This document shows, piece by piece, positions 34,758 to 43,283 of a stretch of 64,000 bases of DNA. Positions within the stretch are counted from its first letter, which is position 1; every line of letters begins with the position of its first letter. The DNA is from CAILZL01 sp963748005 (GTDB lineage: Bacteria; Pseudomonadota; Gammaproteobacteria; Steroidobacterales; Steroidobacteraceae): assembly GCA_963748005.1 (NCBI GenBank), contig CAVVHH010000003.1, positions 558,001-622,000 on the forward strand, given 5' to 3'. The position numbers and the translations under genes are program-made. The notes under the pieces were generated by a model. The model was not told the DNA's origin. It ran no database searches and worked only from the letters and a program-made list of their open reading frames with translations.

Positions 34758-35993
34758 ATGCAAACAGAACTCGCTCCAGAATTTCGAGACAGCGTCGACG
34801 GCCAGGAAGCCGATGCAATTTTGCGCAAATGTGTGCATTGCGGCTTTTGCAATGCCACCTGCCCAACCTATCAATTGCTGGGCGATGAGCTTGACGGACC
34901 ACGTGGGCGCATCTATCTCATCAAGCAGGTGCTGGAAGGCGCAACACCCACGCGCACCACGCAATTGCACCTGGACCGTTGCCTGACCTGCCGCAACTGC
35001 GAAACCACCTGTCCCAGCGGCGTCGAATACGGCCATCTGGTGGACATCGGTCGCAAGGTAGTGGACGCCAAAGTGTCGCGACCCGTTGTAGAAAGCACTG
35101 TGCGCTGGGTGCTCAAGGAAGCCCTGCCTTCGCCACTGTTCGCGCCTACGATGAAACTGGTGCAATCGGTGCGCGGCTTGTTGCCGGAAAATCTCAAGGC
35201 CAAAGTGCCGGCGAAACAAGCGGCCGGAACCTGGCCGACGACAGTACATGCTCGCAAGATGCTATTGCTGGCTGGTTGTGTACAGCCTTCCATGGCGCCC
35301 AATATCAATAGCGCAACGGCGCGCGTGCTGGACGCTGCTGGTATTCAAACCATTGTGGCGCGCAATGCGGGTTGCTGTGGCGCCCTCAAGTATCACCTCA
35401 ACGATCAGGAAGGCGCCAAAACCCAGATGCGCGCCAACATTGACGTGTGGTGGCCCGAAGTCGAGCATGGTGCGATTGAAGCCATTGTCATGAACGCTTC
35501 AGGCTGCGGCGTGACCGTGCGCGAATATGGTCATATTCTTAAAGACGACCCGATATATGCGCAGCGCGCCAGACGCATCAGCGAACTCACGCTTGATCTC
35601 AGTGAGCTGCTGCCTCACCTTGTTGCCGTTCTGAAAGATCGTGTGCAGCCGTTGCCTGGCGTCATTGCCTATCACCCGCCCTGTACGCTGCAACACGGGC
35701 AGAAACTGCGCAATGGCGTGGAGATCAATCTGCGTGCGCTGGGATTCGATGTACAAGTAACAAGACAGGAAGCAAGCATGTGCTGCGGTTCGGCGGGTAC
35801 CTACTCCGTGCTGCAGCCGGAGCTTGCCTATCCGCTGCGCGACCGTAAGCTTGGTCATCTGGACATGCTGAAACCTGTCGCGATCACCTCGGCCAACATC
35901 GGTTGCATCACGCACCTGCAAAGTGGCACGACAATACCGGTCCGGCACTGGGTGGAAATTCTCGACGAGCAAATACAGGAGAAAGACAAATGA
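34758..35993 (+). CDS. glcF: Glycolate oxidase iron-sulfur subunit GlcF
   Basis: A 411-residue electron-transfer subunit. Two [4Fe-4S] motifs are visible: Cys25, 28, 31, 35 in CVHCGFCNATCP and Cys75, 78, 81, 85 in CLTCRNCETTCP. Two CCG domains follow (NAGCCGALKYH and MCCGSAGTYS). It transfers electrons from the GlcDE flavins to the membrane quinone pool. The stop codon overlaps the next start (ATGA), which couples translation to the mutarotase gene. Confidence 0.92.
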   Translation: MQTELAPEFRDSVDGQEADAILRKCVHCGFCNATCPTYQLLGDELDGPRGRIYLIKQVLEGATPTRTTQLHLDRCLTCRNCETTCPSGVEYGHLVDIGRKVVDAKVSRPVVESTVRWVLKEALPSPLFAPTMKLVQSVRGLLPENLKAKVPAKQAAGTWPTTVHARKMLLLAGCVQPSMAPNINSATARVLDAAGIQTIVARNAGCCGALKYHLNDQEGAKTQMRANIDVWWPEVEHGAIEAIVMNASGCGVTVREYGHILKDDPIYAQRARRISELTLDLSELLPHLVAVLKDRVQPLPGVIAYHPPCTLQHGQKLRNGVEINLRALGFDVQVTRQEASMCCGSAGTYSVLQPELAYPLRDRKLGHLDMLKPVAITSANIGCITHLQSGTTIPVRHWVEILDEQIQEKDK

Positions 35994-37168
35994 AACATCT
36001 GGGGTTGGTCGCACTACTCATCGCGACTCTGAGTACGCCCGGTTTCGCTGCAACTCAAGAACGCTACACAGTCAAGACACTGGGCGACGTCGTCCAGTTG
36101 CGGGACGCGAATGCAGACACGACGGTGTCCGTACTCACGCCGGTGAGTAACGCCTACGAAATCGTGGTGAAGGGCCAGAACATCCTGCGCATGAATATCA
36201 AGTCTGTTGACGATATGCGCGCTCGCCCGGGCCTGAACGGTGTGCCTCTGCTTGCGCCATTCGCCAACCGGCTGGATGAGACTGCGTTCTACGCGAACGG
36301 CCAGAAATACAATTTCGACATGGAGCTCGGCAACGTTCGCGGGCCGATACCGATCCACGGCTACTTGAGCGGAGCCAACGCCTGGAAAGTGATTGAAGCC
36401 AAAGCCGACGCCAATGGCGCGTGGATCACCAGCAAGCTGGATTTCTATCGCATTACTGCCTACATGCAGCAGTTCCCGTTCGCGCACACTTTGACGATGA
36501 CCTACCGCCTCGCTGGGGGCGCCCTTGAAGTGCGCACGCGCCTCGACAATCTGAGCAACGAACCGATGCCGGTGGCGATCGGCTTTCACCCCTATTTCCA
36601 GTTGACCGATTCGGTACGTAACGACTGGACGCTGAATGTCGGCGCCAGGACGCACTGGTTGCTGGCGCAGAACAAGACCCCGACGGGCGAGACCGAGCCT
36701 GCTGCAACTTTCTTCGGCGGCGATCCGCACAAGGTGCCGCTGAGCCGTTTCGCCACGACGCCTATCGACGAAATGTTCACCGATCTGGAACGCGACGCTC
36801 AAGGCCGCGCTGCAGTCACCATGACCGGCAAGAAGCAGTCAGTGACCGTCAGGATCGGCCCAAAATTCAAGACCGTGCTGGTCTATACAACGGTACCCGG
36901 GGCGCAAAACACCCCGCCGCCAGCAAGCCCAACCGCCGCGGCCACGACACGCCCACCTGCCCCACCACCGGTCAGCACCGGCCCGGCGCTGCCGCTCACG
37001 GCACCGGAAGTGCCTGTGCCGCTGCGCGGCTTCGTCGCGTTCGAGCCGATGGTCGGGATCACGAACTCGATGAACCTTGCGCATAAAGGCGTATACAAGG
37101 ACTTACAAAGTATTGAGCCCGGCGGCTACTGGGAGGAAAGCTTCTGGATTGAAGCAGCGGGCTACTAG
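35990..37168 (+). CDS. Exported aldose 1-epimerase (mutarotase) with a proline-rich insert
   Basis: A 392-residue GalM-family protein. It begins with a signal peptide (residues 1-21, ending GFAA), so it should act in the periplasm. Family features are LLAPFANRLDETAFYANGQ, IPIHGYL, the catalytic IGFHPYFQL and the late EPMVGITNSMN. Between about residues 306 and 345 it carries a Pro/Ala/Thr-rich insert (QNTPPPASPTAAATTRPPAP) in place of a normal short loop. The start has AGGAG upstream and overlaps the glcF stop. Interconverting anomers of a periplasmic sugar would suit a C1-specific dehydrogenase. Confidence 0.85.
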   Translation: MKHLGLVALLIATLSTPGFAATQERYTVKTLGDVVQLRDANADTTVSVLTPVSNAYEIVVKGQNILRMNIKSVDDMRARPGLNGVPLLAPFANRLDETAFYANGQKYNFDMELGNVRGPIPIHGYLSGANAWKVIEAKADANGAWITSKLDFYRITAYMQQFPFAHTLTMTYRLAGGALEVRTRLDNLSNEPMPVAIGFHPYFQLTDSVRNDWTLNVGARTHWLLAQNKTPTGETEPAATFFGGDPHKVPLSRFATTPIDEMFTDLERDAQGRAAVTMTGKKQSVTVRIGPKFKTVLVYTTVPGAQNTPPPASPTAAATTRPPAPPPVSTGPALPLTAPEVPVPLRGFVAFEPMVGITNSMNLAHKGVYKDLQSIEPGGYWEESFWIEAAGY

Positions 37169-37246
37169 ACACACGTTGGAGGCGGTCAATGTGGACTGGC
37201 GATTTGTGTGCCCGTGCCGCCCTCACGGCAGATATGTACATCGCAA

Positions 37247-37265
37247 ACAGTATACTGTATACAGT
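37247..37265. promoter_or_regulatory. Putative GntR operator, site 3 (two overlapping palindromes)
   Basis: This 19-base stretch contains two perfect 12-base palindromes that overlap: ACAGTATACTGT (37247-37258) and ACTGTATACAGT (37254-37265). The consensus form AGTATA-CTG-TATACA falls at 37249-37263. It lies 159 bases upstream of the TonB receptor. The embedded TATACT could be its -10 element. Confidence 0.65.
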
Positions 37266-37423
37266 GAGTTTATACGTGCTCAGTCACGGTAATCAGTGTG
37301 CCAGTCATGGCCCACATGCTTGCCTGAATTTGGAAGCGCAGCAGTGTTAGAAAAGAGAATTGCTGGAGCAGGCACGGAGCCCAGCTGGTTACGCAACGCA
37401 AACAATATTGACGGGGGATAGCT

Positions 37424-40102
37424 ATGAGATATCGCGATCATCGCAACTTGTATTCACGGTCTGCCATCTTCGGCTTGCTCGGTGCACTGCCGCTGGCCAC
37501 ACTGGCACAAACAACCACAGTCGATGTGAGTGGCGCCAAGAACGATTCGTTGGTGCTCGAAGAAGTCGTCGTCACCGGCACCAGCATCCGCGGCATTGCA
37601 GCGGTGGGTTCAGAACCGATCGGTTATGGTCGTGCGGACATCGAAGCTGATTCACCAGTGGATGTGCGCGATGCACTTTCCAACGTTCCGCAGATCGGCA
37701 ACTTCGGTACCGACGCTGACCAGTCAACGTCCAACCGCTTCCGCACTGCCGGTTATCAACCCATCATTCACAACATGGGTATCTACTCCACCCTGACCCT
37801 GTTCAATGGTCACCGCATGGCGGAAGTCGGTGGTGAAGCCGTGTTCCCGGATCCCTCGATCCTGCCCACCATTGCTATCGAGCGCGTTGACGTAATCGCC
37901 GACGGCTCTTCGGCAATTTATGGTTCGGATGCGGTAGCCGGCGTAGTGAACTTCCTGTACCGCAAGGGTGTTGATGGTTTCGAAGTCAGCTGGACGGAGG
38001 GTATTGATCCGGCAACGAGCTGGTCAAACCGGAATATTGGCGCGCTGTGGGGCACGCAGTTTGGCAACGGCGGCGAAGTCATGGTCGCGTACGAATATTC
38101 CAAACACGAGCGTCCGACCAACAGTGAATTCCCGTTCACGGCAGACGCGGACCACAGGCCACAAGGCGGCTCAGATCTGCGTCAGACCAACCAGAACTGT
38201 GAATACCCTCGAATCAATTATGGTGGCACCAATTATCAGGGACCCAATACGACTACAGCCACTTACAGCTGTAATCCCGATGGCCCTGTGCACCTGGCGG
38301 ACAACGGCGAGCGCCATGCTGTTCTGGCAACTGCTCGCTACGATCTTAGTGACACTATCACGCTGTGGACCGAGCTTAACTACTCTGACTACAAGTCAGA
38401 TCAGGTTGCCAATTGGGGTAATGGCGGTAGATGGCAAAATGTAAGAGTGAATCTTGGCACTCCGAACTACCGTGTTCCCACCGGTGCTACTGCGGGCCAA
38501 GCCTTTGAACTTTACAGCGGTGACGGGGTCGGTGTTTTCGGGCATCGTACCCGCATTGCAAATTCGACCGTTCAGGGCGTGACAGCTGGCGTTGATTTCA
38601 AAACTGGCGCCGACTGGCAGACATCTCTCCTTATCCATTCATCCAAGACTCACGATCTGATCGACGATCCCGGGCTGGATCTGCAGAACGCGGTAGCGAT
38701 GATCAGTTCTGGTGAATTCAATCCATTTCTGCTGACGGCCACCCCTGATTCAGTCAAGAACAAGATCAACAATGGTTTCACGCAGCTCAATGATGCGCAT
38801 CAGTACCTGACCGAGCTGACCATCAAGGCGGATGGTCCATTGTTCGCGATATCGGGTGGTGATGTGCGGGCGGCCATTGGCGCCAGCGAGCGCAATCAGC
38901 GTGTACAGCAACTCCAGTCGGGTGGTTGCCCAACCTGCAGCTTCTACATGGTGGTGCGAAACGACGATATCGAACGCAGCGTGGGGGCGCTGTTCGGCGA
39001 ACTGAATGTGCCACTGGTCAGCAGTGCAAATGCGATGACCGGCATCCAGAAACTGACCTTGTCGCTGGCCGGTCGTTACGACGACTATGACGGCCTGGAG
39101 GCACAGTTCAATCCGAAAGCCGGCTTTGACTGGTCACCGATACTGGATCTGCGCCTTTATGGCACCTGGGGCCAGTCATTCGTGGCGCCCAACATGGGTC
39201 TGATCACGTCAATCTTTGGTGTGCCGCAACCCGGTATCAATGACCGAGTCGGAACCTCGACCGTAAACTCCACTCTGGATATATACAACTTGGGTGGCGG
39301 CAATCCTGCGCTGGAACCCGAAGAAGCTGAGTCCTATACCTTCGGCGTGAACTGGCAACCAGAATTTATAGCCGGGCTGGATATGGGCGTGACCTACTAT
39401 CACACCGAATACTCCAACCTGATCTACAAACCAACGCGTGCCGATGTACTCAGAAACCCTGCTTTCAAGGATTCATACCTTCTGGGGCCGCAGTCGCCGA
39501 CCAACCCGAACGTATATCTGCCGTTGTCCACTGCATATGTCAACGAGCTGATCGCTAAAGCGCCGCCGCAGACGCCGATCACGCCGGGGCAGACGTTCAA
39601 TATGTCGTTCAACTCGTTTGCGATCAACATTGGTTCGCGCATTCACGCCGGTTACGATTTCAACATCCACTACAACTTCAATTCCGGCATCGGCAAGTGG
39701 GGTTTTGGCATCGTAGCGAACAAGCAAACCCAGTATGAGGAACAAGTGGTTCCCGGACAGCCGACGTTCTCGCGAATTGGCACCTCGGCCGCGACACCCT
39801 GGGCGGCAAGCTTCCAGGCTGACTGGGGCGCCAACAGCATTCCCCTGCGGGTTGGGTTGACCTCGAACTACAGGGATGGCTTCCAGGATATCGGGTTTGC
39901 CCCGACTGCCAGCTACCTGACCCACAACCTGACGGTGGCCTACGACTTCGAAAGCCTGTTCAAGGGTGTGACTGCCCAAGTGCGTGTCAGAAACGTCACG
40001 GATGAGTCACCCCCCTTCTACAACGTTGCAGAGGGTTATCAGGACGACGTCCACACACCTTATGGCCGGCAGTTCGATCTGACGCTGCGCGCCAAGTTCT
40101 AG
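37424..40102 (+). CDS. TonB-dependent receptor, large (carbohydrate-type)
   Basis: An 892-residue outer-membrane receptor with a signal peptide ending near ATLAQ, a TonB box region (LEEVVVTGTSIRGI), a plug domain (DALSNVPQIGNFGTDADQST, IERVDVIADGSSAIYGSDAV) and a long barrel ending in the aromatic-terminated RQFDLTLRAKF. This type dominates in carbohydrate-scavenging gamma- and alphaproteobacteria. The ATG has GGGGG nine bases upstream. Its position between the mutarotase and the ThuA-like gene, behind the GntR-type palindrome, suggests that it imports the sugar or oligosaccharide handled by this locus. Confidence 0.9.
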   Translation: MRYRDHRNLYSRSAIFGLLGALPLATLAQTTTVDVSGAKNDSLVLEEVVVTGTSIRGIAAVGSEPIGYGRADIEADSPVDVRDALSNVPQIGNFGTDADQSTSNRFRTAGYQPIIHNMGIYSTLTLFNGHRMAEVGGEAVFPDPSILPTIAIERVDVIADGSSAIYGSDAVAGVVNFLYRKGVDGFEVSWTEGIDPATSWSNRNIGALWGTQFGNGGEVMVAYEYSKHERPTNSEFPFTADADHRPQGGSDLRQTNQNCEYPRINYGGTNYQGPNTTTATYSCNPDGPVHLADNGERHAVLATARYDLSDTITLWTELNYSDYKSDQVANWGNGGRWQNVRVNLGTPNYRVPTGATAGQAFELYSGDGVGVFGHRTRIANSTVQGVTAGVDFKTGADWQTSLLIHSSKTHDLIDDPGLDLQNAVAMISSGEFNPFLLTATPDSVKNKINNGFTQLNDAHQYLTELTIKADGPLFAISGGDVRAAIGASERNQRVQQLQSGGCPTCSFYMVVRNDDIERSVGALFGELNVPLVSSANAMTGIQKLTLSLAGRYDDYDGLEAQFNPKAGFDWSPILDLRLYGTWGQSFVAPNMGLITSIFGVPQPGINDRVGTSTVNSTLDIYNLGGGNPALEPEEAESYTFGVNWQPEFIAGLDMGVTYYHTEYSNLIYKPTRADVLRNPAFKDSYLLGPQSPTNPNVYLPLSTAYVNELIAKAPPQTPITPGQTFNMSFNSFAINIGSRIHAGYDFNIHYNFNSGIGKWGFGIVANKQTQYEEQVVPGQPTFSRIGTSAATPWAASFQADWGANSIPLRVGLTSNYRDGFQDIGFAPTASYLTHNLTVAYDFESLFKGVTAQVRVRNVTDESPPFYNVAEGYQDDVHTPYGRQFDLTLRAKF

Positions 40103-40112
40103 GTGTACGGAT

Positions 40113-40151
40113 ACCGGTCTTACGGAGCAGCTACTGCAACGTAAGACCGGT
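40113..40151 (+). terminator. Long hairpin after the TonB receptor
   Basis: Perfect 12-base arms ACCGGTCTTACG and CGTAAGACCGGT flank a nested GCAG/CTGC stem with a three-base loop. It begins ten bases after the receptor stop codon. The downstream GTTCTC is only weakly T-rich, so it may terminate, attenuate or stabilise the transcript. Confidence 0.55.
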
Positions 40152-40265
40152 GTTCTCATAAGCGGTTAACATGAATGCCCGCTACTCTCGCGGGCTGGCA
40201 GTTTAAACACTGCAGATAATTCGTAATGATGCAGACCACTCAGAGGGTTCTGCGGGAGCATGATG

Positions 40266-41165
40266 ATGAACAGAAGCATTTTCGCCGGACTCGCGTTTGC
40301 GACGGCCGCCGCGACGATCATCTCGTTTGCCCAACCCATCAGTGCCCAGACTGCGTCCGATATCCCGCCGGTGCCGAGTGATCCAACGGTGTCGCCGCCT
40401 ATTCCCGGCCAGAACGTCAATGGCCTGCGGGTCTACATCCGCACCGGTCTGAAGACCCACGCCCCTGGCCTGCACGATTACCCGCAGTTCCTTGCCGACT
40501 GGAGCAAGCTCCTGACGGAACGTGGTGCCGTGGTAGACGGCTCACTACACGCGCCCACAGCTGAGGAATTGGCCAAGACCGATGTGTTGCTGATGTACAA
40601 GGGCGACGCCGGTTACATGACAGCAACCGAGAAGGCAACATTGAACGCCTTCGTGAAGCGCGGCGGTGGCATCGTCACTATTCATGACGTGCTGTGTGGC
40701 CCCGATCCGGAATATTTTGCGAGTATTGTCGGTGGCGGCAAGAAGCATGGCGAGACGAATTACAGCGCCGGCGCGATGTCCTACACCATCGTGGACAAGA
40801 GCAGTCCCATCATGCAGGGTCTGAGCGAGACCCTCACGATCCAGGACGAAGCGTTCTACAGCATGACCTGGGCCAAGAGCCCACAGATTCATGTCCTGGC
40901 GACGGTGAAGATGCCGGCATCGCGCTCAGCGGGTACACACGAGGGCGAGGTTGTGCCGCAGATCTGGACCTATGAACACACGCTTGCCGGCGGGCAGCCC
41001 GCACGGGCCTTTGTGTGGATGCAAGGTCACACCTATTCCAATATGGCCATGCCCGAACTCAGGGACATGTTGTTGCGTGGTATCGCCTGGGCAGGCAAGA
41101 AGCCTGTCAATGAATTGGTCGATTACAAGGCACCGCCGCAACCCGCTCGTGCCCCACGACAGTAG
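40266..41165 (+). CDS. Exported ThuA-like protein
   Basis: A 299-residue protein with a cleavable signal peptide (to about residue 28, PISAQ). It has the ThuA/class-I-glutamine-amidotransferase-like fold: VYIRTGLKTHAPGLHDYPQFL, DVLLMYKGDAGYMT, VKRGGGIVTIHDVLCG and MQGHTYSNMAMPELRDMLLRGIAWAG. ThuA proteins are linked with trehalose or disaccharide 3-keto metabolism in rhizobia, and secreted versions occur in many polysaccharide-using bacteria with unknown reactions. I chose the third of three consecutive ATGs because GGAG lies seven bases from it. It is the last gene of the plus-strand run that starts with glcD. Confidence 0.75.
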   Translation: MNRSIFAGLAFATAAATIISFAQPISAQTASDIPPVPSDPTVSPPIPGQNVNGLRVYIRTGLKTHAPGLHDYPQFLADWSKLLTERGAVVDGSLHAPTAEELAKTDVLLMYKGDAGYMTATEKATLNAFVKRGGGIVTIHDVLCGPDPEYFASIVGGGKKHGETNYSAGAMSYTIVDKSSPIMQGLSETLTIQDEAFYSMTWAKSPQIHVLATVKMPASRSAGTHEGEVVPQIWTYEHTLAGGQPARAFVWMQGHTYSNMAMPELRDMLLRGIAWAGKKPVNELVDYKAPPQPARAPRQ

Positions 41166-41177
41166 CGGCTCGCTGAG

Positions 41178-41450
41178 CTAGCGTCGCTCGGAGATTTGCT
41201 TCATGGCTTCAAGCGCGGATTGAAACCGCCCTTGAAGCCTGGTGCGTTCCGACTCACGTCGCTCGGGCGATATACTCTCCTGGTCATACACTAGGGTATA
41301 AATAAGTCTGGCCTGTTCAGCGCCGGTCGATTCCACCGCCAACGTACCGTGGTATCCGTAGGCAGCCATGTTCACCGAGATATCGGCGCTAAGCACTGTG
41401 GTTGCGGTGAGCAATGAACCGAACAAAACGGGTATCGAACTGCGCTTCAT
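41178..41450 (-). CDS. Small exported protein, unknown
   Basis: A 90-residue protein with an apparent signal peptide (MKRSSIPVLFGSLLTATTVLSA). The mature part has no cysteine and a charged C-terminal helix (SPERRESERTRLQGRFQSAL). I do not recognise a family. ATG 41450 is chosen because it creates the signal peptide. It lies seven bases after the FAH-family hydrolase stop, so it ends the gntR operon. It may bind a sugar or act as a periplasmic chaperone, but nothing in the sequence shows this. Confidence 0.5.
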   Translation of the reverse strand: MKRSSIPVLFGSLLTATTVLSADISVNMAAYGYHGTLAVESTGAEQARLIYTLVYDQESISPERRESERTRLQGRFQSALEAMKQISERR

Positions 41451-41457
41451 TTTGCTT

Positions 41458-42306
41458 TCAACCAATCTTGTAGCGTTTAACTTGTTGGCGCTGTTCGCCC
41501 AGGCCGCTGATTCCCAGCCTGATTTCATCGCCTTCCTTGAGATACACCGGTGGCTTCATGCCGAGACCTACGCCGGAAGGTGTGCCGGTACTGATGACAT
41601 CGCCGGGTTGCAAACTCATGAACTGGCTGAGGTAGTGCACCAGATAAGGAATGTTGAAAATCAGCGTGCGCGTATTACCTTTCTGCATGCGTTTGCCATT
41701 CACATCGAGCCACAGATCCAGATTGCCAAGATCCCCAGCTTCATCCAGCGTCACCAGATACGGACCGAAAGGTCCGAAAGTATCGCAGCCCTTGCCCTTG
41801 TCCCACTGGCCACCGCGTTCAAGCTGGTATTCACGCTCAGAGAGATCATTGACCACACATACCCCAGCTACATGATCAAGGGCGTGTTCCAGTGGAACAT
41901 AGCGAGCCTCGCGTCCAATGACGACACCCAATTCGACTTCCCAATCCGACTTCTGTGATGTCGGCGGCAACAGCACATCGTCATTGGGTCCAATGATGGC
42001 TGAAGTGGCTTTCATGAATACAATCGGTTCAGTGGGAATCGCCATACCCGATTCCTCGGCATGGTCGCGGTAATTCAGGCCAATGCAGACGAACTTGCCG
42101 ACATTCGCCACGGGCTCGGCAAGACGTGCTTCAGCACTCACCTCCGGCAAACGCTCAACATCAATGTTGGCAAGCGCGGCCAACCCGGAGCCAAGTAACG
42201 CTGGATTGATGTCGCCAATCACACCGGAAAGATCGCGCCGACGGCCCTGGACATCGAGCACACCGGGTTTTTCGGCGCCCTTCGGCCCATAACGAAACAG
42301 TTTCAT
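41458..42306 (-). CDS. FAH-family 2,4-dioxo acid hydrolase (probable sugar-acid pathway)
   Basis: A 282-residue fumarylacetoacetate-hydrolase-fold enzyme. It begins MKLFRYGPKGAEKPGVLD and has CIGLNYRDHAEESG, PIVFMKATSAIIGPND, the metal-binding WEVELGVVIGREARY and the late GDVISTGTPSGVGLGM. This N-terminal form is shared with 2,4-diketo-3-deoxy-L-fuconate hydrolases and ureidoglycolate-lyase-like proteins. Beside an arabinonate-type dehydratase and a DHRS6-like SDR, the expected reaction is hydrolysis of a 2,4-dioxo-3-deoxy sugar acid to pyruvate plus glycolate (from a pentose) or lactate (from a 6-deoxyhexose). ATG 42306 has AGGG seven bases upstream; the frame extends 135 bases further into repeat DNA. 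Confidence 0.8.
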   Translation of the reverse strand: MKLFRYGPKGAEKPGVLDVQGRRRDLSGVIGDINPALLGSGLAALANIDVERLPEVSAEARLAEPVANVGKFVCIGLNYRDHAEESGMAIPTEPIVFMKATSAIIGPNDDVLLPPTSQKSDWEVELGVVIGREARYVPLEHALDHVAGVCVVNDLSEREYQLERGGQWDKGKGCDTFGPFGPYLVTLDEAGDLGNLDLWLDVNGKRMQKGNTRTLIFNIPYLVHYLSQFMSLQPGDVISTGTPSGVGLGMKPPVYLKEGDEIRLGISGLGEQRQQVKRYKIG

Positions 42307-42352
42307 AAAGTAACCCTGAATTTGACTATTAAGGAAGGTCTGAAGAACCGTC

Positions 42353-42428
42353 GCGAGCGAAGACAGGTTGCGCGCGACCGGAGCACAGGAACCGGAGTTT
42401 ATCGAGAATAAATGAGGATTCCGAGCAC
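42353..42428 (+). repeat. Dispersed structured repeat, copy A
   Basis: This is the plus-strand counterpart of 10467-10542, 76 bases without gaps, lying between the second SDR gene and the FAH-family gene. GGAA pairs with TTCC and TTTAT with ATAAA in the variable centre. An outer stem TTGCGCGCGA/TCGCGCGCAA brackets the element. The centre differs from the other copy mainly by paired changes. Confidence 0.7.
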
Positions 42429-42474
42429 CGCTCGCGCGCAAGATGTCGAGCGCATCAGCATATTCAGATCTTCC

Positions 42475-43206
42475 CTAAAGACTCATGCCACCATCGATCA
42501 CGATGTTGGTACCGGTCATGAACCTGGCTTCATCGGAAGCAAGCATGATGGCCACGGCGGCGATCTCGTCGACAGTGCCAAGTCGACCCATCGGTTGACG
42601 GGCGATAAATGCGGCGCGAGCTTTTTCCAGGTCGCCCTGGGCTGACATGCGTTCGTGCAGAGACGGTGTCTCCACTGTTCCCGGGCTGATGGCGTTGCAA
42701 CGAATGCCTTCGCCAATGAAGTCACGCGCAACAGATTTGGTCAGACCGATCACGGCTGCCTTGGTCGTACCGTAAGCGTAGCGATTGGGCGCTCCGACCA
42801 CTGATGACACCACCGAAGCGATATTGATGATGGAGCCATCCCGGCGTGCTCGCATCGCCGGCAAGAAGGCTGCAATGGCGTTGTGCATCGAGACCACATT
42901 GATCCGGAAGCTGCGCTCGAGCTGGCTGGCATCGGTTTCGAGAATGGTGCCGGCTGCTACAAAACCGACGCAGTTTACCAGTACCGAGACATTGGGGTAG
43001 CGCGCGGCCAACGCTGCGACTGCTGCGGTATCGGTGGCATCGACCATTGCGGTCTGTACTCCCGACAGTGTCGCCAGACCTTCAGCTTTCAGGTCAATTG
43101 CAATGACTTCCGCACCTTCTCGTAAAAAAGACTCCGCGATTGCGCGACCAATCCCCTGCCCTGCTGCGGTGACCAGACAGGTTTTTCCCGCCAATCTAGG
43201 ATTCAT
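42475..43206 (-). CDS. SDR of the DHRS6/2-keto-3-deoxy-L-fuconate dehydrogenase subgroup
   Basis: A 243-residue short-chain dehydrogenase. NAD binding is shown by TAAGQGIGRAIA, followed by an aspartate (VIAIDL) that favours NAD over NADP. The catalytic Ser-Tyr-Lys lies in ASVVSSVVGAPNRYAYGTTKAA. The C-terminal GIRCNAISPGTVETPSLHERM and ARQPMGRLGT blocks closely follow human DHRS6 and bacterial 2-keto-3-deoxy-L-fuconate 4-dehydrogenase. In this operon it is the best candidate for oxidising C4 of a 2-keto-3-deoxy sugar acid before FAH-type cleavage. It is 77 bases downstream of the other SDR gene. Confidence 0.82.
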   Translation of the reverse strand: MNPRLAGKTCLVTAAGQGIGRAIAESFLREGAEVIAIDLKAEGLATLSGVQTAMVDATDTAAVAALAARYPNVSVLVNCVGFVAAGTILETDASQLERSFRINVVSMHNAIAAFLPAMRARRDGSIINIASVVSSVVGAPNRYAYGTTKAAVIGLTKSVARDFIGEGIRCNAISPGTVETPSLHERMSAQGDLEKARAAFIARQPMGRLGTVDEIAAVAIMLASDEARFMTGTNIVIDGGMSL

Positions 43207-43283
43207 CGAATTGCACCTTGTAATGGTAATGGGCTCATCGTCCGGCGTTCGTTTTGCAGATAAGTATGAGTTAACGTGCTACG

